A stretch of DNA of 64,000 nt from Kribbella kalugense (GTDB taxonomy: Bacteria > Actinomycetota > Actinomycetes > Propionibacteriales > Kribbellaceae), in the NCBI RefSeq assembly GCF_004365875.1, contig NZ_SODF01000001.1:2914001-2978000 (forward strand), written 5' to 3'. Shown one piece after another: positions 43,739 to 52,407 of this stretch. Both the position numbers and the translations under genes were made by a program. Each line of letters starts with the position of its first letter. Position 1 is the stretch's first letter. Under the pieces are notes generated by a model. The model did no database searches. It was not told the origin of the DNA and saw only the letters and a program-made list of their open reading frames with translations.

Positions 43739-44161
43739 ATGACGGCTCCTGATATCAACAGTCCGGAAGAGCAGGCGCGCTATCGGCGCGGGTCCGACGT
43801 TCTCAACGCGGTCGACGGGGGTGCTGCGCCTGGCGTGATGGCCAGCCTCGCCGATATCGCTCCCGCCCTCGCGCATCACATCGTCGCGTTCGGGTTCGGC
43901 GACCTCTACTCGCGGCCCGCCCTCGAACCGCGGCAACGCCAGCTGGTCACCCTAGGCATCCTCACCTCGCTCGGCGGCTGCGAACCGCAGCTCGAGGTGC
44001 ACGTACGAACGTCGCTCAACGTCGGACTCACCCCCGCCGAAATCGTCGAGGCCTTCATCCACGCGGCCGGCTACGCAGGCTTCCCGCGCGCCATCAACGC
44101 CATCTCCGTAGCCAAGAAGGTCTTCGCCGAACGCGATCTGCTCCCGGTCGAGGAAACCTGA
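43739..44161 (+). CDS. Carboxymuconolactone decarboxylase-family protein
   Basis: A 140-residue protein with the CMD fold. The segment YSRPALEPRQRQLVTLGILTSLGGCEPQLEVHVRTSLNVGLTPAEIVEAFIHAAGYAGFPRAINAI is characteristic, but the CxxC of AhpD-type members is absent (a single Cys in GGCEPQ), which points to the gamma-carboxymuconolactone decarboxylase-like group rather than peroxidase. The ATG at 43739 is 6 bp after a tagcgt element, so it may be leaderless. The RibD-like gene follows after one base. Confidence 0.83.
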   Translation: MTAPDINSPEEQARYRRGSDVLNAVDGGAAPGVMASLADIAPALAHHIVAFGFGDLYSRPALEPRQRQLVTLGILTSLGGCEPQLEVHVRTSLNVGLTPAEIVEAFIHAAGYAGFPRAINAISVAKKVFAERDLLPVEET

Positions 44162-44162
44162 C

Positions 44163-44714
44163 ATGGCCAAGCTCATCTACTCCGCGATCACCTCGCTCGA
44201 CGGGTACGTCGCCGACGCCGAGGGCGGATTCGAATGGGCGGCACCGGACGCCGAAGTACACGCCTTCGTCAACGAACTCGAACGCCCAATAGGCACCTAC
44301 CTGTACGGGCGCCGGATGTACGACACGATGGTCTACTGGGAAACCGCCGTCGACCATTCCCCGGTCAGCCAGGAGTACGCGAACATCTGGCAGGCAGCCG
44401 ACAAGATCGTGTACTCGCGGACCCTCCAAGCGGTCACCAGCGCGCGAACACGACTCGAGCCCGAGTTCACCGCAGAGTCCGTCCAACGCCTGAAGGACTC
44501 CTCCAACACCAACCTCAGCATCGGCGGCGCCGAACTAGCCGGCCAAGCCCTCCACGCCGGCCTAGTCGACGAGCTCCATCTCTTCCTCACCCCAGTAATC
44601 GTCGGCGGCGGCAAACCCGCCCTACCCAACAACTTCCGAGCCCACCTCACCCTCACCGACGAACACCACTTCACCAGCGGCGTAGTCCACCTCCACTACC
44701 AGGTGGTGAACTAG
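44163..44714 (+). CDS. Dihydrofolate reductase/RibD C-terminal-like reductase
   Basis: A 183-residue reductase-fold protein. The strand-loop KLIYSAITSLDGYVADAEGGFEWAAPD, the NADPH region GTYLYGRRMYDTMVYWE and the later LSIGGAELAGQALHAGLVDELHLFLTPVIVGGGKPALP are typical of RibD_C-like proteins found next to many regulators and reductases in actinobacteria. The substrate is unknown. It is one base after the CMD-like gene and overlaps the convergent iron-binding protein gene by 4 bases. Confidence 0.86.
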   Translation: MAKLIYSAITSLDGYVADAEGGFEWAAPDAEVHAFVNELERPIGTYLYGRRMYDTMVYWETAVDHSPVSQEYANIWQAADKIVYSRTLQAVTSARTRLEPEFTAESVQRLKDSSNTNLSIGGAELAGQALHAGLVDELHLFLTPVIVGGGKPALPNNFRAHLTLTDEHHFTSGVVHLHYQVVN

Positions 44715-45724
44715 CCCTTGGGGCCGAGGAGTTTTTCGAGGTCGGTTAGGACGCCCATGGCGCCGAGCGGGCCGAGGCCGAGGAACCAGACTTCGTCGTC
44801 TACTCGGGCGGACTTGCCGTTCTTGACGGCAGGCAAGGACTTCCAGAGGTTGCTGTTGACAACCTTGTTCTCGTCGGTGGTTTCCGGCTTGCCGTAGCTG
44901 GAGTAGAAGATCCAGTCACCGGCCGCCTTGCCGATGTTCTCCTGTGACACCTCGACGGCGAGGTCCTGCACGTCCTGGATCTTCGGCCTCGGCAGGCCGA
45001 TGTCCTTCAGGATCACCCCGATGAACGACAGGTTCCCATACAGCCGGATCTCGCCCGGCCGGAACCGTACCAGCGAGATCGTCGGCGAACCCTCCACCTT
45101 CGACTTCACGTCGTTCGCGCGCTTCTGGTAGTCGTTCAGGATCCCGGTCGCCTTGTCCTCTTCGCCGACCGAATCCGCGACCAGCAGGAAGTTCTCCTTC
45201 CACGGGAACCCGGGCCGGATGCTGAACACTGTCGGCGCGATCGCGCTGAGCTTGTCGTACAGATCGTTCGCCCGCAGCTTGCTGCCCAGGATCAGGTCCG
45301 GCTTCAGCGCCGCGATCGCCTCCAGGTTCAGCTCGCTGATCCCGCCGATCGTCTTGATCCCCTGCGCCTTGTCCTTCAGGTACGACGGTACGCCGCTCTG
45401 ACCCGCCGTCGTGGCCATCCCGACCGGCGTGATCCCGAGCGCGAGTACGTCGTCGAGCTCACCGCTGTCCAGTACGACGACCCGCTCCGGCTTCTTCTCC
45501 AGCTTGGTCTCGCCGAGCGCGTGCTTCACCGTCCGCGGGAACACCCCGGGCGCAGCGTCCGAGCCGAGTTTCGCGGTCTCCGCGTCCGCGGTCTTGAACA
45601 ACCGCCCGCCGGTCGCCACGTCCTTGTCCCCGACCCCGGTGTCAGCACTCTTGGTGTCACCGCCCCCACACCCGGCAACCACCAGCACCGCACCCGCCAC
45701 AACGATCCCGATCAGCCTCTTCAC
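44711..45724 (-). CDS. Iron-siderophore ABC transporter substrate-binding lipoprotein
   Basis: A 337-residue lipoprotein of the FepB/FecB (PeriBP_2) type. The signal has the lipobox VVAGC with Cys19. Fe-siderophore-family features include PERVVVLDSGELDDVLALGITPVGMAT, ELNLEAIAALKPDLILGSK and the C-terminal VDDEVWFLGLGPLGAMGVLTDLEKLL. It starts with GTG (complement of 45722-45724). No permease or ATPase gene accompanies it here. The palindrome at 45749-45766 sits 25 bp upstream and resembles actinobacterial iron boxes, so iron-dependent repression is expected. Confidence 0.88.
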   Translation of the reverse strand: MKRLIGIVVAGAVLVVAGCGGGDTKSADTGVGDKDVATGGRLFKTADAETAKLGSDAAPGVFPRTVKHALGETKLEKKPERVVVLDSGELDDVLALGITPVGMATTAGQSGVPSYLKDKAQGIKTIGGISELNLEAIAALKPDLILGSKLRANDLYDKLSAIAPTVFSIRPGFPWKENFLLVADSVGEEDKATGILNDYQKRANDVKSKVEGSPTISLVRFRPGEIRLYGNLSFIGVILKDIGLPRPKIQDVQDLAVEVSQENIGKAAGDWIFYSSYGKPETTDENKVVNSNLWKSLPAVKNGKSARVDDEVWFLGLGPLGAMGVLTDLEKLLGPKG

Positions 45725-45748
45725 AGCCGTTGACCCTACAACAACTTT

Positions 45749-45766
45749 GGTTAGGCAGTCCTAACC
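45749..45766. promoter_or_regulatory. DtxR/IdeR-like iron box before the siderophore-binding protein
   Basis: ggttagg (45749-45755) and cctaacc (45760-45766) form a perfect 7-bp dyad around cagt, 25 bp before the start codon. The core ttaggcagtcctaa resembles the TTAGGTTAGGCTCACCTAA iron-box consensus of actinobacterial DtxR/IdeR proteins (from memory). It overlaps the 3' end of the GH95 gene. Confidence 0.65.
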
Positions 45767-48027
45767 AGGTCCAACTGCTGGCCGGCCGTCAGCTCAACGG
45801 TCCGCTCCCCGTCCGGCAACGCGATCCGGTGCGTCCCTGCGTGCGACGCCCGTACGACGGCCTCCGTGAGCTCGCCGTCGCGCCAGCTCACGTCGAAGGT
45901 CAGACCGCCTCGCGCGCGCAGGCCGTGGAACGAGCCGTCCGGCCAGTCCGAAGGCAACGCCGGCAGTACGCGGATGACGTCGGTATGGCTCTGCAGCAAC
46001 AACTCAGGAATGCAGCCGGTCATGCCGAAGTTGGCGTCGATCTGGAAGATGTCGCCGTCGCGGTGCAGCAGGTTGTCCGAGACGAGCCGGCCCAGGTAGT
46101 CCTGGATCACCGCCGACGCCTTCTCCGGCTCGAAGAGCCTGGCCCACAACGCGACCAGCCAGGCGGCCGTCCAGCCACCGTTGGTCGCACCATCAGTCCG
46201 CAGCTCCAGCGACGCCCGAGCCGCAGCGGCCCACAACGGCGTACGCGCGGGATCGATCTCGGCACCCGGATAGAGGCCGTACAGATGGGACTGATGCCGA
46301 TGCTGCGGCTCAGACGGCGGCCAGTCCGTCGGCCATTCGTACAGCCGCCCGTCCGGCGTCACCCGGACCTCCGCCAACCGCTCCCGCGCAGCCGCAGCAC
46401 GCGAGGCCAGCGACGAGCTCAGCCCCAGCACGCCTTCCGCCTCGGCCAGGTTCGCGAACAGCTCGCGGATCAACCAGATGTCGTACGTCGACGTGAGATC
46501 GACGGATGCCTTCTCGCCGGACGGCAGGATGAAGTGATGCTCAGGGGCCGTCGACGGGATGAACTGCAACCGCTCACCGTCGTCGACAAGCATCGACAGC
46601 ACGAACTCCGCCGCACCAGCGATCACCGGGTACGCGCGGTCCCGCAGGAAGTCCACGTCCAGCCCGAACCGGTAGTGCTCCATCAGGTGCGCCGTCAACC
46701 AGACCCCGCAGGTCGCACACATCGCCCAAACGGGATCGTCACCACCCGCGCCGACCGGCCACGTCGCCCGCCACAGGTCCGAGTTGTGGTGCGACACCCA
46801 CCCAGGTGCGTCGTACAAGATCCGAGCGGTGTCAGCGCCCGACGCGGCCAGTCCTTCGAGCAGATCGGTGAGCGGGTCGAAGCATTCGTGAAGACCGGTC
46901 AGATCGGCCGGCCAGTAATTCATCTGGGTGTTGATGTTGTTGGTCCAGTCGCTGGCCCACATCGGCCGGCGGTCCTGGTTCCAGATGCCTTGCAGGTTCG
47001 CCGCCTGCGTCCCAGGGCGGGAGGACGCCATCAACAGGTAGCGACCGAAGTTGAACGTCAGCGCGACCAGATCAGGATCGTTGCCACCGGCACCGACTGC
47101 CCTGATCCGCTCGTCCGTCGGCCGGTCGACAACTGGCCCGAGCTCCAACGACGCACGATCGTAGAGCGCGACGTGATCCTCGACATGACGCTCGCGAAGC
47201 TTGTCCACGGCAACCGCATCCAGCAGACCCGTTGCCTCCTGCAACGCCACGAGCGGATCCCGCCCCGGCGGCACCGACCAGCCCGCGAAGGTGCTTGCCG
47301 CCGACACCAAAACAGTCAACGCAGAGGCCCCGCGAACGACAACACCACCATCCGTCACCGTCACCACGCCGCCCTCGTTCACCGCCCGCAGCGCGACACC
47401 GAACCCGATGCCGCGCCCTTCCTCATACCGAATCGGATCCGGACTCTCCCGGTACTCGATGGTCAGATCCGACGGCGCATGCCCAACGACCCCATAGGTG
47501 CCATCAGCAACAACCGCGACCGGATGCTGACTCTCCAACGAAAGATCGAGGTCGATCGCGCCCGCACGATCGGCCGTGATCGTCCAGACCATCACCTGGT
47601 CCGGCGTGGACACGAAAGTCTCACGCCGGAACCGGGTTCCATCCACTGTGCATTCCACACCAACGATCCCGGTGCGCAGATCCAAGCTCCGCCTGTAGTC
47701 CGCACCCTCGCCGCCCGACCGGATCAGCAGGTCGGCGAGCGGCTGGTACGACTCCACCAACGGACCCTGCAAATCCCGGGTCCGCTCGGTGGCCGCCAGC
47801 CGATCACCTTCCTCCAGCAACAACCGGCGTACGTCGGCCAGCACTGCCGGACCGTCCGTCACGTCGAGCCGCCGAGGACCGTCGCCCGACCAGACGTCGT
47901 CGAGGTTGAGGGCGATCCGTTCCTCACCGACCCGGCCGAACACCTTGGCTCCGAGGTGACCGTTGCCCAGCGGCAACGCCTCGAACCAATCCGGTGCAGG
48001 GGTGCGGAACCACAGAAGGTGTGACAA
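45751..48027 (-). CDS. Alpha-L-fucosidase, glycoside hydrolase family 95
   Basis: A 758-residue GH95 enzyme. N-terminal LWFRTPAPDWFEALPLGNGHLGAKVFGRV (beta-sandwich) and the (alpha/alpha)6 barrel are visible. Key residues by family knowledge are the base-activating Asn pair in NNINTQMNYW, the general acid Glu in TAPEHHF, and Asp in IDANFG. No signal peptide: it likely acts on imported fucosides brought by the adjacent ABC importer. It starts with TTG right after the SBP stop, with ggagg 8 bp upstream. Its 3' end overlaps the iron box. Specificity (fucose versus galactose) cannot be told. Confidence 0.9.
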   Translation of the reverse strand: MSHLLWFRTPAPDWFEALPLGNGHLGAKVFGRVGEERIALNLDDVWSGDGPRRLDVTDGPAVLADVRRLLLEEGDRLAATERTRDLQGPLVESYQPLADLLIRSGGEGADYRRSLDLRTGIVGVECTVDGTRFRRETFVSTPDQVMVWTITADRAGAIDLDLSLESQHPVAVVADGTYGVVGHAPSDLTIEYRESPDPIRYEEGRGIGFGVALRAVNEGGVVTVTDGGVVVRGASALTVLVSAASTFAGWSVPPGRDPLVALQEATGLLDAVAVDKLRERHVEDHVALYDRASLELGPVVDRPTDERIRAVGAGGNDPDLVALTFNFGRYLLMASSRPGTQAANLQGIWNQDRRPMWASDWTNNINTQMNYWPADLTGLHECFDPLTDLLEGLAASGADTARILYDAPGWVSHHNSDLWRATWPVGAGGDDPVWAMCATCGVWLTAHLMEHYRFGLDVDFLRDRAYPVIAGAAEFVLSMLVDDGERLQFIPSTAPEHHFILPSGEKASVDLTSTYDIWLIRELFANLAEAEGVLGLSSSLASRAAAARERLAEVRVTPDGRLYEWPTDWPPSEPQHRHQSHLYGLYPGAEIDPARTPLWAAAARASLELRTDGATNGGWTAAWLVALWARLFEPEKASAVIQDYLGRLVSDNLLHRDGDIFQIDANFGMTGCIPELLLQSHTDVIRVLPALPSDWPDGSFHGLRARGGLTFDVSWRDGELTEAVVRASHAGTHRIALPDGERTVELTAGQQLDLVRTA

Positions 48028-49689
48028 CTATTTGCCTCCGGACTTGTACTTGTCGTAGGCCTGCTGGTTGATCTCCAGGTACCGCGGCATGCCGGTGCTG
48101 TCGAGCCCCTTCACGTACGCGTCCCAGTCGGTGTCGATGTTCTTCGAACCGGTGATGAAGGCCAGCTGGTTCTGGTTCACGTAGTTGCTCAGGTTGGTCT
48201 GCAGCGTGGCGAGCTCACCACTGAGGCTGGGGTCCGGCCAGACGAACGTCGACGGGAACCACTGCGCCTTGTCCTCGTGACCCTCGTACGTCTTGGTGGC
48301 GTCCCACAGCCGCCGCTCCAGGCCGGCGCCGGTGTAGATGTCCTTCGGCACGACCTGCGCGTTCCGGTAGGCCAGCGTGTTGTTGTACTGCGCCAGCGCG
48401 CCCCAGCTGATGTTCTTCGGGGCGTTCTGCACCGGGTTGTACATCGGCTTGGTGCTCGCGTCGAGCGCGATCTCACCGGTCTTCGGCGCGTTCCAGCCGA
48501 CGCCCTTCGGACCCATCGTGGCGGTCATCTGACCGTCGTCGCTGTAGATGTAGTCAAGCATCTTGATGGCGGCGACCTGCGCCTCCTTGCTGGCCTTGTT
48601 CGTCAGCATGAACGTGTAGCCGGTGGAGGTCGGGTGGTTGTACCCGGTGTAGCTCTTGCCCTCCGGACCGGTCAGCGGCGGCACCGAGTCGTACTGCTTG
48701 TCCCGGCCGTCCTTCGAGTCGAGCTGGACGAAGATGCCCGGCCACAGCACCGGCACGGAGCCCAGTACGACGGCCTTCGGGTTGTTGCCCTGCGCCTGCA
48801 GCGCCTGCGCGTTCTGGGTGAACGCGGCCTGGTCGATCAGCCCGTCCTTGTAGAGGCCCGCGATGTACTTCAGGCCTTCCTTCCACTGGTCCGAGGCCAC
48901 CGGGGTGACGACCTTGTCGCCGTTCAGGGTGAGCAGCGACCGTATGCCGTTGTTGGCACCGACCGGGTCGTAGGCGAACGCGTTCATCAGGTACGCGATC
49001 AGGCTGCTGTCCTGGACGTCGGTGGTCATCGGGATCTCGTCGGCCTTGCCGTTGCCGTTCGGGTCCTTGGTCTTGAACGCCTCGAGCACCTTGCGCAGGT
49101 CGTCGGTGGTCTTCGGCGGCTGCAGGTTGAGCTTCTTCAGCCAGGCGCTGTTGATCCACAGCTTGTCCGGGTAGGTGCAGTGGAAGCAGTCCGCCCACTG
49201 CGGCAGCGCGTAGATGTGACCGTCCGGCGCGGTCGCCATCTCCTTGTACTCCTTGTTGGAGTCGAGGACCTTCTGGATGTTCGGCGCGTTCTGCTTGATC
49301 AGGTCTTCCAGCGGTACGGCGACGCCCTGCTGGCCGAGCTTCAGCACCTCGGCCTGGGTGAACGCGTCGACCCACGGGATCAGGAAGAACAGGTCCGGGT
49401 AGTCGCCACTGGCGAGCGCGATCTGCCGCTTCTCCTTGGCCGGCCCGGCGTCGTACGTCGTGGTCTGCCAGCGGAACTGGATCTTGAACTTGTCGCTCAT
49501 GATCTTGGTCACGGCGTTGGTGGTCAGGTTGGTGCTCGAGTCGGACGGGGTGAAGGTGTCGATGATGACCTTGCCGTCGGCCGAGGTCTCGTTCGCCGCC
49601 CCCTTGCTCGACTTGTCCGAGCTGCACGCTGCCAGGGCGAGCGCACCGGCCGCAGCCAGCGCGACGACCTTGCTCACGGATGAGCGCAT
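48028..49689 (-). CDS. Oligosaccharide ABC importer substrate-binding lipoprotein (Lpl-type)
   Basis: A 553-residue lipoprotein with signal and lipobox (VVALAAAGALALAACSS, Cys22). The long size and segments such as ASGDYPDLFFLIPWVDAFTQAEVLKLGQQGVAVPLEDLIKQNAPNIQKVLD and MATAPDGHIYALPQWADCF match the LplA/YtcQ family that binds di- or oligosaccharides in the CUT1-related systems. Two permease genes lie upstream and the GH95 enzyme directly downstream; no ATPase is in the operon, so a shared MsiK-type ATPase is expected. An agagagga site precedes the ATG. Confidence 0.9.
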   Translation of the reverse strand: MRSSVSKVVALAAAGALALAACSSDKSSKGAANETSADGKVIIDTFTPSDSSTNLTTNAVTKIMSDKFKIQFRWQTTTYDAGPAKEKRQIALASGDYPDLFFLIPWVDAFTQAEVLKLGQQGVAVPLEDLIKQNAPNIQKVLDSNKEYKEMATAPDGHIYALPQWADCFHCTYPDKLWINSAWLKKLNLQPPKTTDDLRKVLEAFKTKDPNGNGKADEIPMTTDVQDSSLIAYLMNAFAYDPVGANNGIRSLLTLNGDKVVTPVASDQWKEGLKYIAGLYKDGLIDQAAFTQNAQALQAQGNNPKAVVLGSVPVLWPGIFVQLDSKDGRDKQYDSVPPLTGPEGKSYTGYNHPTSTGYTFMLTNKASKEAQVAAIKMLDYIYSDDGQMTATMGPKGVGWNAPKTGEIALDASTKPMYNPVQNAPKNISWGALAQYNNTLAYRNAQVVPKDIYTGAGLERRLWDATKTYEGHEDKAQWFPSTFVWPDPSLSGELATLQTNLSNYVNQNQLAFITGSKNIDTDWDAYVKGLDSTGMPRYLEINQQAYDKYKSGGK

Positions 49690-49719
49690 TGCTGTGTTCC
49701 TCTCTGAAAGGGGCTGTTA

Positions 49720-50673
49720 CTAGCCCTTGACCGCGCCGACCATCACGCCCTTGGTGAAGTGGCGGGCGACGAACGGGTAGATGATCAGTACGGGCAGGCT
49801 CGAGATAACGATGAGCGCGTACTTGAGGACGTTGGCCAGCTGTTGCTGTTCGAGCTGCTGGGCCAGGCTTGTCGTGGTGGTCGAACCGGTGAGGGTGTTC
49901 AGGATCAGCACGTTCCGCAGCACGATCTGCAGCGGGAACAGGCCCGGGTCCTTGAGATAGATCAGTGCGTCGAAGTAGCTGTTCCACTGGAAGATCGCGT
50001 ACATCAGTGCGATCACCGCGATCACCGGCTTGGACAGCGGGATCACGATCGACCAGAGGAACCGCAGGTCACTGGCCCCGTCGATGGTGGCCGCTTCGTA
50101 CAGCTCGTCCGGGATGGTCGAGCGGAAGAACGTCCGCGCGATGATCACCTGCCAGACCCCGATCGCGCTCGGGATCACCATCGCCCACCGGGTGTTCAGC
50201 ATGCCCAGGTCCTGCACCACCAGGTACGTCGGAATCAGGCCGCCGGAGAACAGCATGGTGAAGATCAGCAGGCTCATGATCACGTTCCGGCCGAAGAACG
50301 TCCGGCGGGACAGCGGGTACGCGATCGCGATCGTCAGCGTGACGCTGATCAGGGTCCCGCCGATCGCGTAGATGAACGAGTTCAGGTACCCCTTCATGAT
50401 GAGGGGGTCGCTGAACGCCTCTTTGTACGCGCGGATGCTCGGCTCGATCGGCCAGAGCAGCACCCGGCCGGCGCTGACCGCCGACGGGCTGCTGAACGAG
50501 TTCGCGACGATGTAGATCAAGGGAACGGCGACCACGATCAGCGCGATCCAGAGCATGATCTTCACGCCGATCAGGAAGATCTTGTCGGTGCGCGTCTCCT
50601 CGATCGTGGTGCGCCTGGACTGCTCAGGCCGCTTACCCGCCGTACGCCGGAATCCTTGCAACGTGACACTCAT
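49720..50673 (-). CDS. ABC importer permease, LplC/YtcP type
   Basis: A 317-residue inner-membrane permease with about six helices and the cytoplasmic EAA loop YEAATIDGASDLRFLWSIVIPLSKPVIAVIALM. The N-terminus is soluble and basic. It is co-oriented with and overlaps by 4 bases the LplB-type gene upstream, and is 30 bp from the SBP downstream. The pair forms the channel of the glycan importer. Confidence 0.9.
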   Translation of the reverse strand: MSVTLQGFRRTAGKRPEQSRRTTIEETRTDKIFLIGVKIMLWIALIVVAVPLIYIVANSFSSPSAVSAGRVLLWPIEPSIRAYKEAFSDPLIMKGYLNSFIYAIGGTLISVTLTIAIAYPLSRRTFFGRNVIMSLLIFTMLFSGGLIPTYLVVQDLGMLNTRWAMVIPSAIGVWQVIIARTFFRSTIPDELYEAATIDGASDLRFLWSIVIPLSKPVIAVIALMYAIFQWNSYFDALIYLKDPGLFPLQIVLRNVLILNTLTGSTTTTSLAQQLEQQQLANVLKYALIVISSLPVLIIYPFVARHFTKGVMVGAVKG

Positions 50674-51671
50674 GACCAGAGTCCGTTCCCGGTAATGCGC
50701 TTGGCGACGAAGTTCACGCAGAGCAGCAGGGCGAGGTTGATCACCGAGTTGAACAGCCCGATCGCGGTGGCCATGCTGAAGTCGGCGTTCAGCAGGCCGG
50801 TCTTGTAGACGTAGGTGGCGATGATCTCGGACTGCGACTGGTTCAGCGGGTTCTGCAGCAGGTACGCCTTCTCGAACCCGATCGACATGATGTTGCCGAC
50901 GCCGAGGACCAGGATGATCACCGCGGTCGGCATGATCCCGGGCAGGTCGACGTTCCGGATCCGCTGCAGCCGGCTGGCCCCGTCGATCCGGGCCGACTCG
51001 TGCAGCGCGGGGTCGATCCCGGACAGTGCGGCCAGGTAGATCACCGCGGAGTACCCGGTGGTCTGCCAGACGTCGGACCAGACGTAGATGTGCCGGAAGT
51101 AGTCCGGCTTACCGAGGAAGTCGATCTGCGGTACGCCGAACAGCCCGATCGCGTCGTTCACGAAGCCGAGCCGCGGCGACAGCACCAGGATCGTCATCGA
51201 CACCACCACGACGGTGGAGATGAAGTACGGCGCGTAGGTGACCAGCTGGACGGTCTTCTTGAACCGCCCGTTCCGGATCTCGTTCAGCGCGATCGCCAGG
51301 ATGATCGGGATCGGGAAGCTGGCCAGCACGGTGTAGGCGGCCAGGAAGAACGTGTTCTTCACCAGGGTCCAGAACACCGGGTTCTGGAAGAACAGTTCGA
51401 AGTTCTTGAAGCCGACCCAGTCGCTGCCCCACGGCCCCTTGATCGGGCTGTAGTCCTTGAACGCGATCACCGCGTTGCTGATCGGGATGTACTTGAAGAT
51501 GACGAAGTACGCGAGCGGTACGACGATGAGCAGATATAGCTGCCAGTGCCGCCGCAGGCTCCGCCAGGCCTGGGTCCGGCGACTCGTTCGCGGTGGTTTC
51601 CGGGCAGCCTTCTCCGCCGCCCGCGGAGCCGGGCCTGCCGGCGCCGGTTTCACCTCGAAGGTTGCGCTCAC
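50670..51671 (-). CDS. ABC importer permease, LplB/YteP type
   Basis: A 333-residue permease. The opening helix is WQLYLLIVVPLAYFVIFKYIPI and the EAA loop is LHESARIDGASRLQRIRNVDLPGIMPTAVIILVLG. The NAVIAFKDYSPIKGPWGSDWVGFKNFELFF segment after the first helix is diagnostic for the Lpl family. It is the first gene of the GH95 operon. Upstream lies a gene-free 735-bp stretch with several palindromes, where control should act; no LacI- or ROK-type regulator gene is nearby. Confidence 0.9.
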   Translation of the reverse strand: MSATFEVKPAPAGPAPRAAEKAARKPPRTSRRTQAWRSLRRHWQLYLLIVVPLAYFVIFKYIPISNAVIAFKDYSPIKGPWGSDWVGFKNFELFFQNPVFWTLVKNTFFLAAYTVLASFPIPIILAIALNEIRNGRFKKTVQLVTYAPYFISTVVVVSMTILVLSPRLGFVNDAIGLFGVPQIDFLGKPDYFRHIYVWSDVWQTTGYSAVIYLAALSGIDPALHESARIDGASRLQRIRNVDLPGIMPTAVIILVLGVGNIMSIGFEKAYLLQNPLNQSQSEIIATYVYKTGLLNADFSMATAIGLFNSVINLALLLCVNFVAKRITGNGLWS

Positions 51672-51817
51672 TCCGCATCCTTTCCCTCACGCGCTGGAGT
51701 GGAACCGATATCCGATAGGATCTCGGGTTTCGCTATCCCGGAGGATGACACAAAACCCCTCCGGAGCGGAAGAGTTCCCCCTCCGGTCGAGACCGGACGG
51801 TGACCGATGCACTCCGA

Positions 51818-51837
51818 ATCCCTTGCAGACAAGGGAT
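51818..51837. promoter_or_regulatory. 20-bp palindrome with 8-bp arms
   Basis: atcccttg (51818-51825) and caagggat (51830-51837) form perfect arms around caga. It lies about 150 bp upstream of the Lpl permease ATG and may be an operator. Confidence 0.45.
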
Positions 51838-51882
51838 ACCCGGCGTTGCCGGCGGCAACTACCAGGCGGAACATGCCGAATG

Positions 51883-51904
51883 ATCCGGTGGCACGCCACC
51901 GGAT
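51883..51904. promoter_or_regulatory. 22-bp perfect palindrome
   Basis: atccggtggc (51883-51892) and gccaccggat (51895-51904) are exact complements separated by ac. Operator or terminator use cannot be separated by eye. Confidence 0.5.
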
Positions 51905-52278
51905 CCGGGCACAGACCGATCAAGCCCGGGGTCACTCTGAGCCACCGACACCGGACCGATCCACAATTTATTTCCCGTGTGAACTATGTTGCAGTCAACC
52001 TGCCCCGCCCGGCCCGTGTCAAGACCTGATCGGGCCGTCGACGACCGAGGGCGCGAGCGGGCCGGCACCGAGGACGTCCCAGGACTACGGGCTGTGGTCA
52101 CTCGAGGTGCGGCAGGGACCGGATCACCGGGGTCTGACCTGCGGGGGGATCAGAAAAACCTGACCCGACCATCACGGGGGAACGGCCGGGCCAGGCATTA
52201 CTGATAGTACCCCTGATCGCACGGCGCAGTCAGGTAATTGGGAGGCAGACGCGCCGCGTCTCACCTACCCTGATCGCC

Positions 52279-52296
52279 ATGCGAACCCGCTCCTGA
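52279..52296 (+). CDS. Possible five-codon leader ORF (MRTRS) before MFS gene
   Basis: The ATG lies 7 bp after a taccct -10-like element, so a leaderless start is plausible; it reads MRTRS then tga. It is 111 bp upstream of the MFS start and precedes several small dyads (gtcaa/ttgac and others). Short uORFs precede many actinobacterial efflux genes and can cause translation-dependent attenuation. The evidence here is only position. Confidence 0.3.
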   Translation: MRTRS

Positions 52297-52407
52297 AGCG
52301 CACCCGCGCGGCACTGCCGCCGTCCGTGCGCAACGTCAAGCGTTTGACCGCGCTCGTCACACCCGGTCGCGCTTCGTCATGTCCGCACGCCTTCGGGAGC
52401 AACCCTC

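Larger units (their letters stand above)
51672..52407. other. 735-bp intergenic region with palindromes and a uORF
   Basis: No gene is supported. It holds the promoter side of the Lpl-GH95 operon (left) and of the MFS gene (right). Notable are a dyad at 51818-51837, a 22-bp perfect palindrome at 51883-51904, the dyad tccggtc/gaccgga at 51782-51797, and a five-codon uORF at 52279-52296. Confidence 0.55.

Noticed and set aside
45730..48024. A 764-codon open frame antisense to the GH95 gene
   Set aside because: The minus-strand GH95 is complete with conserved catalytic motifs; the plus frame is Arg/Gln/His-rich and meaningless.
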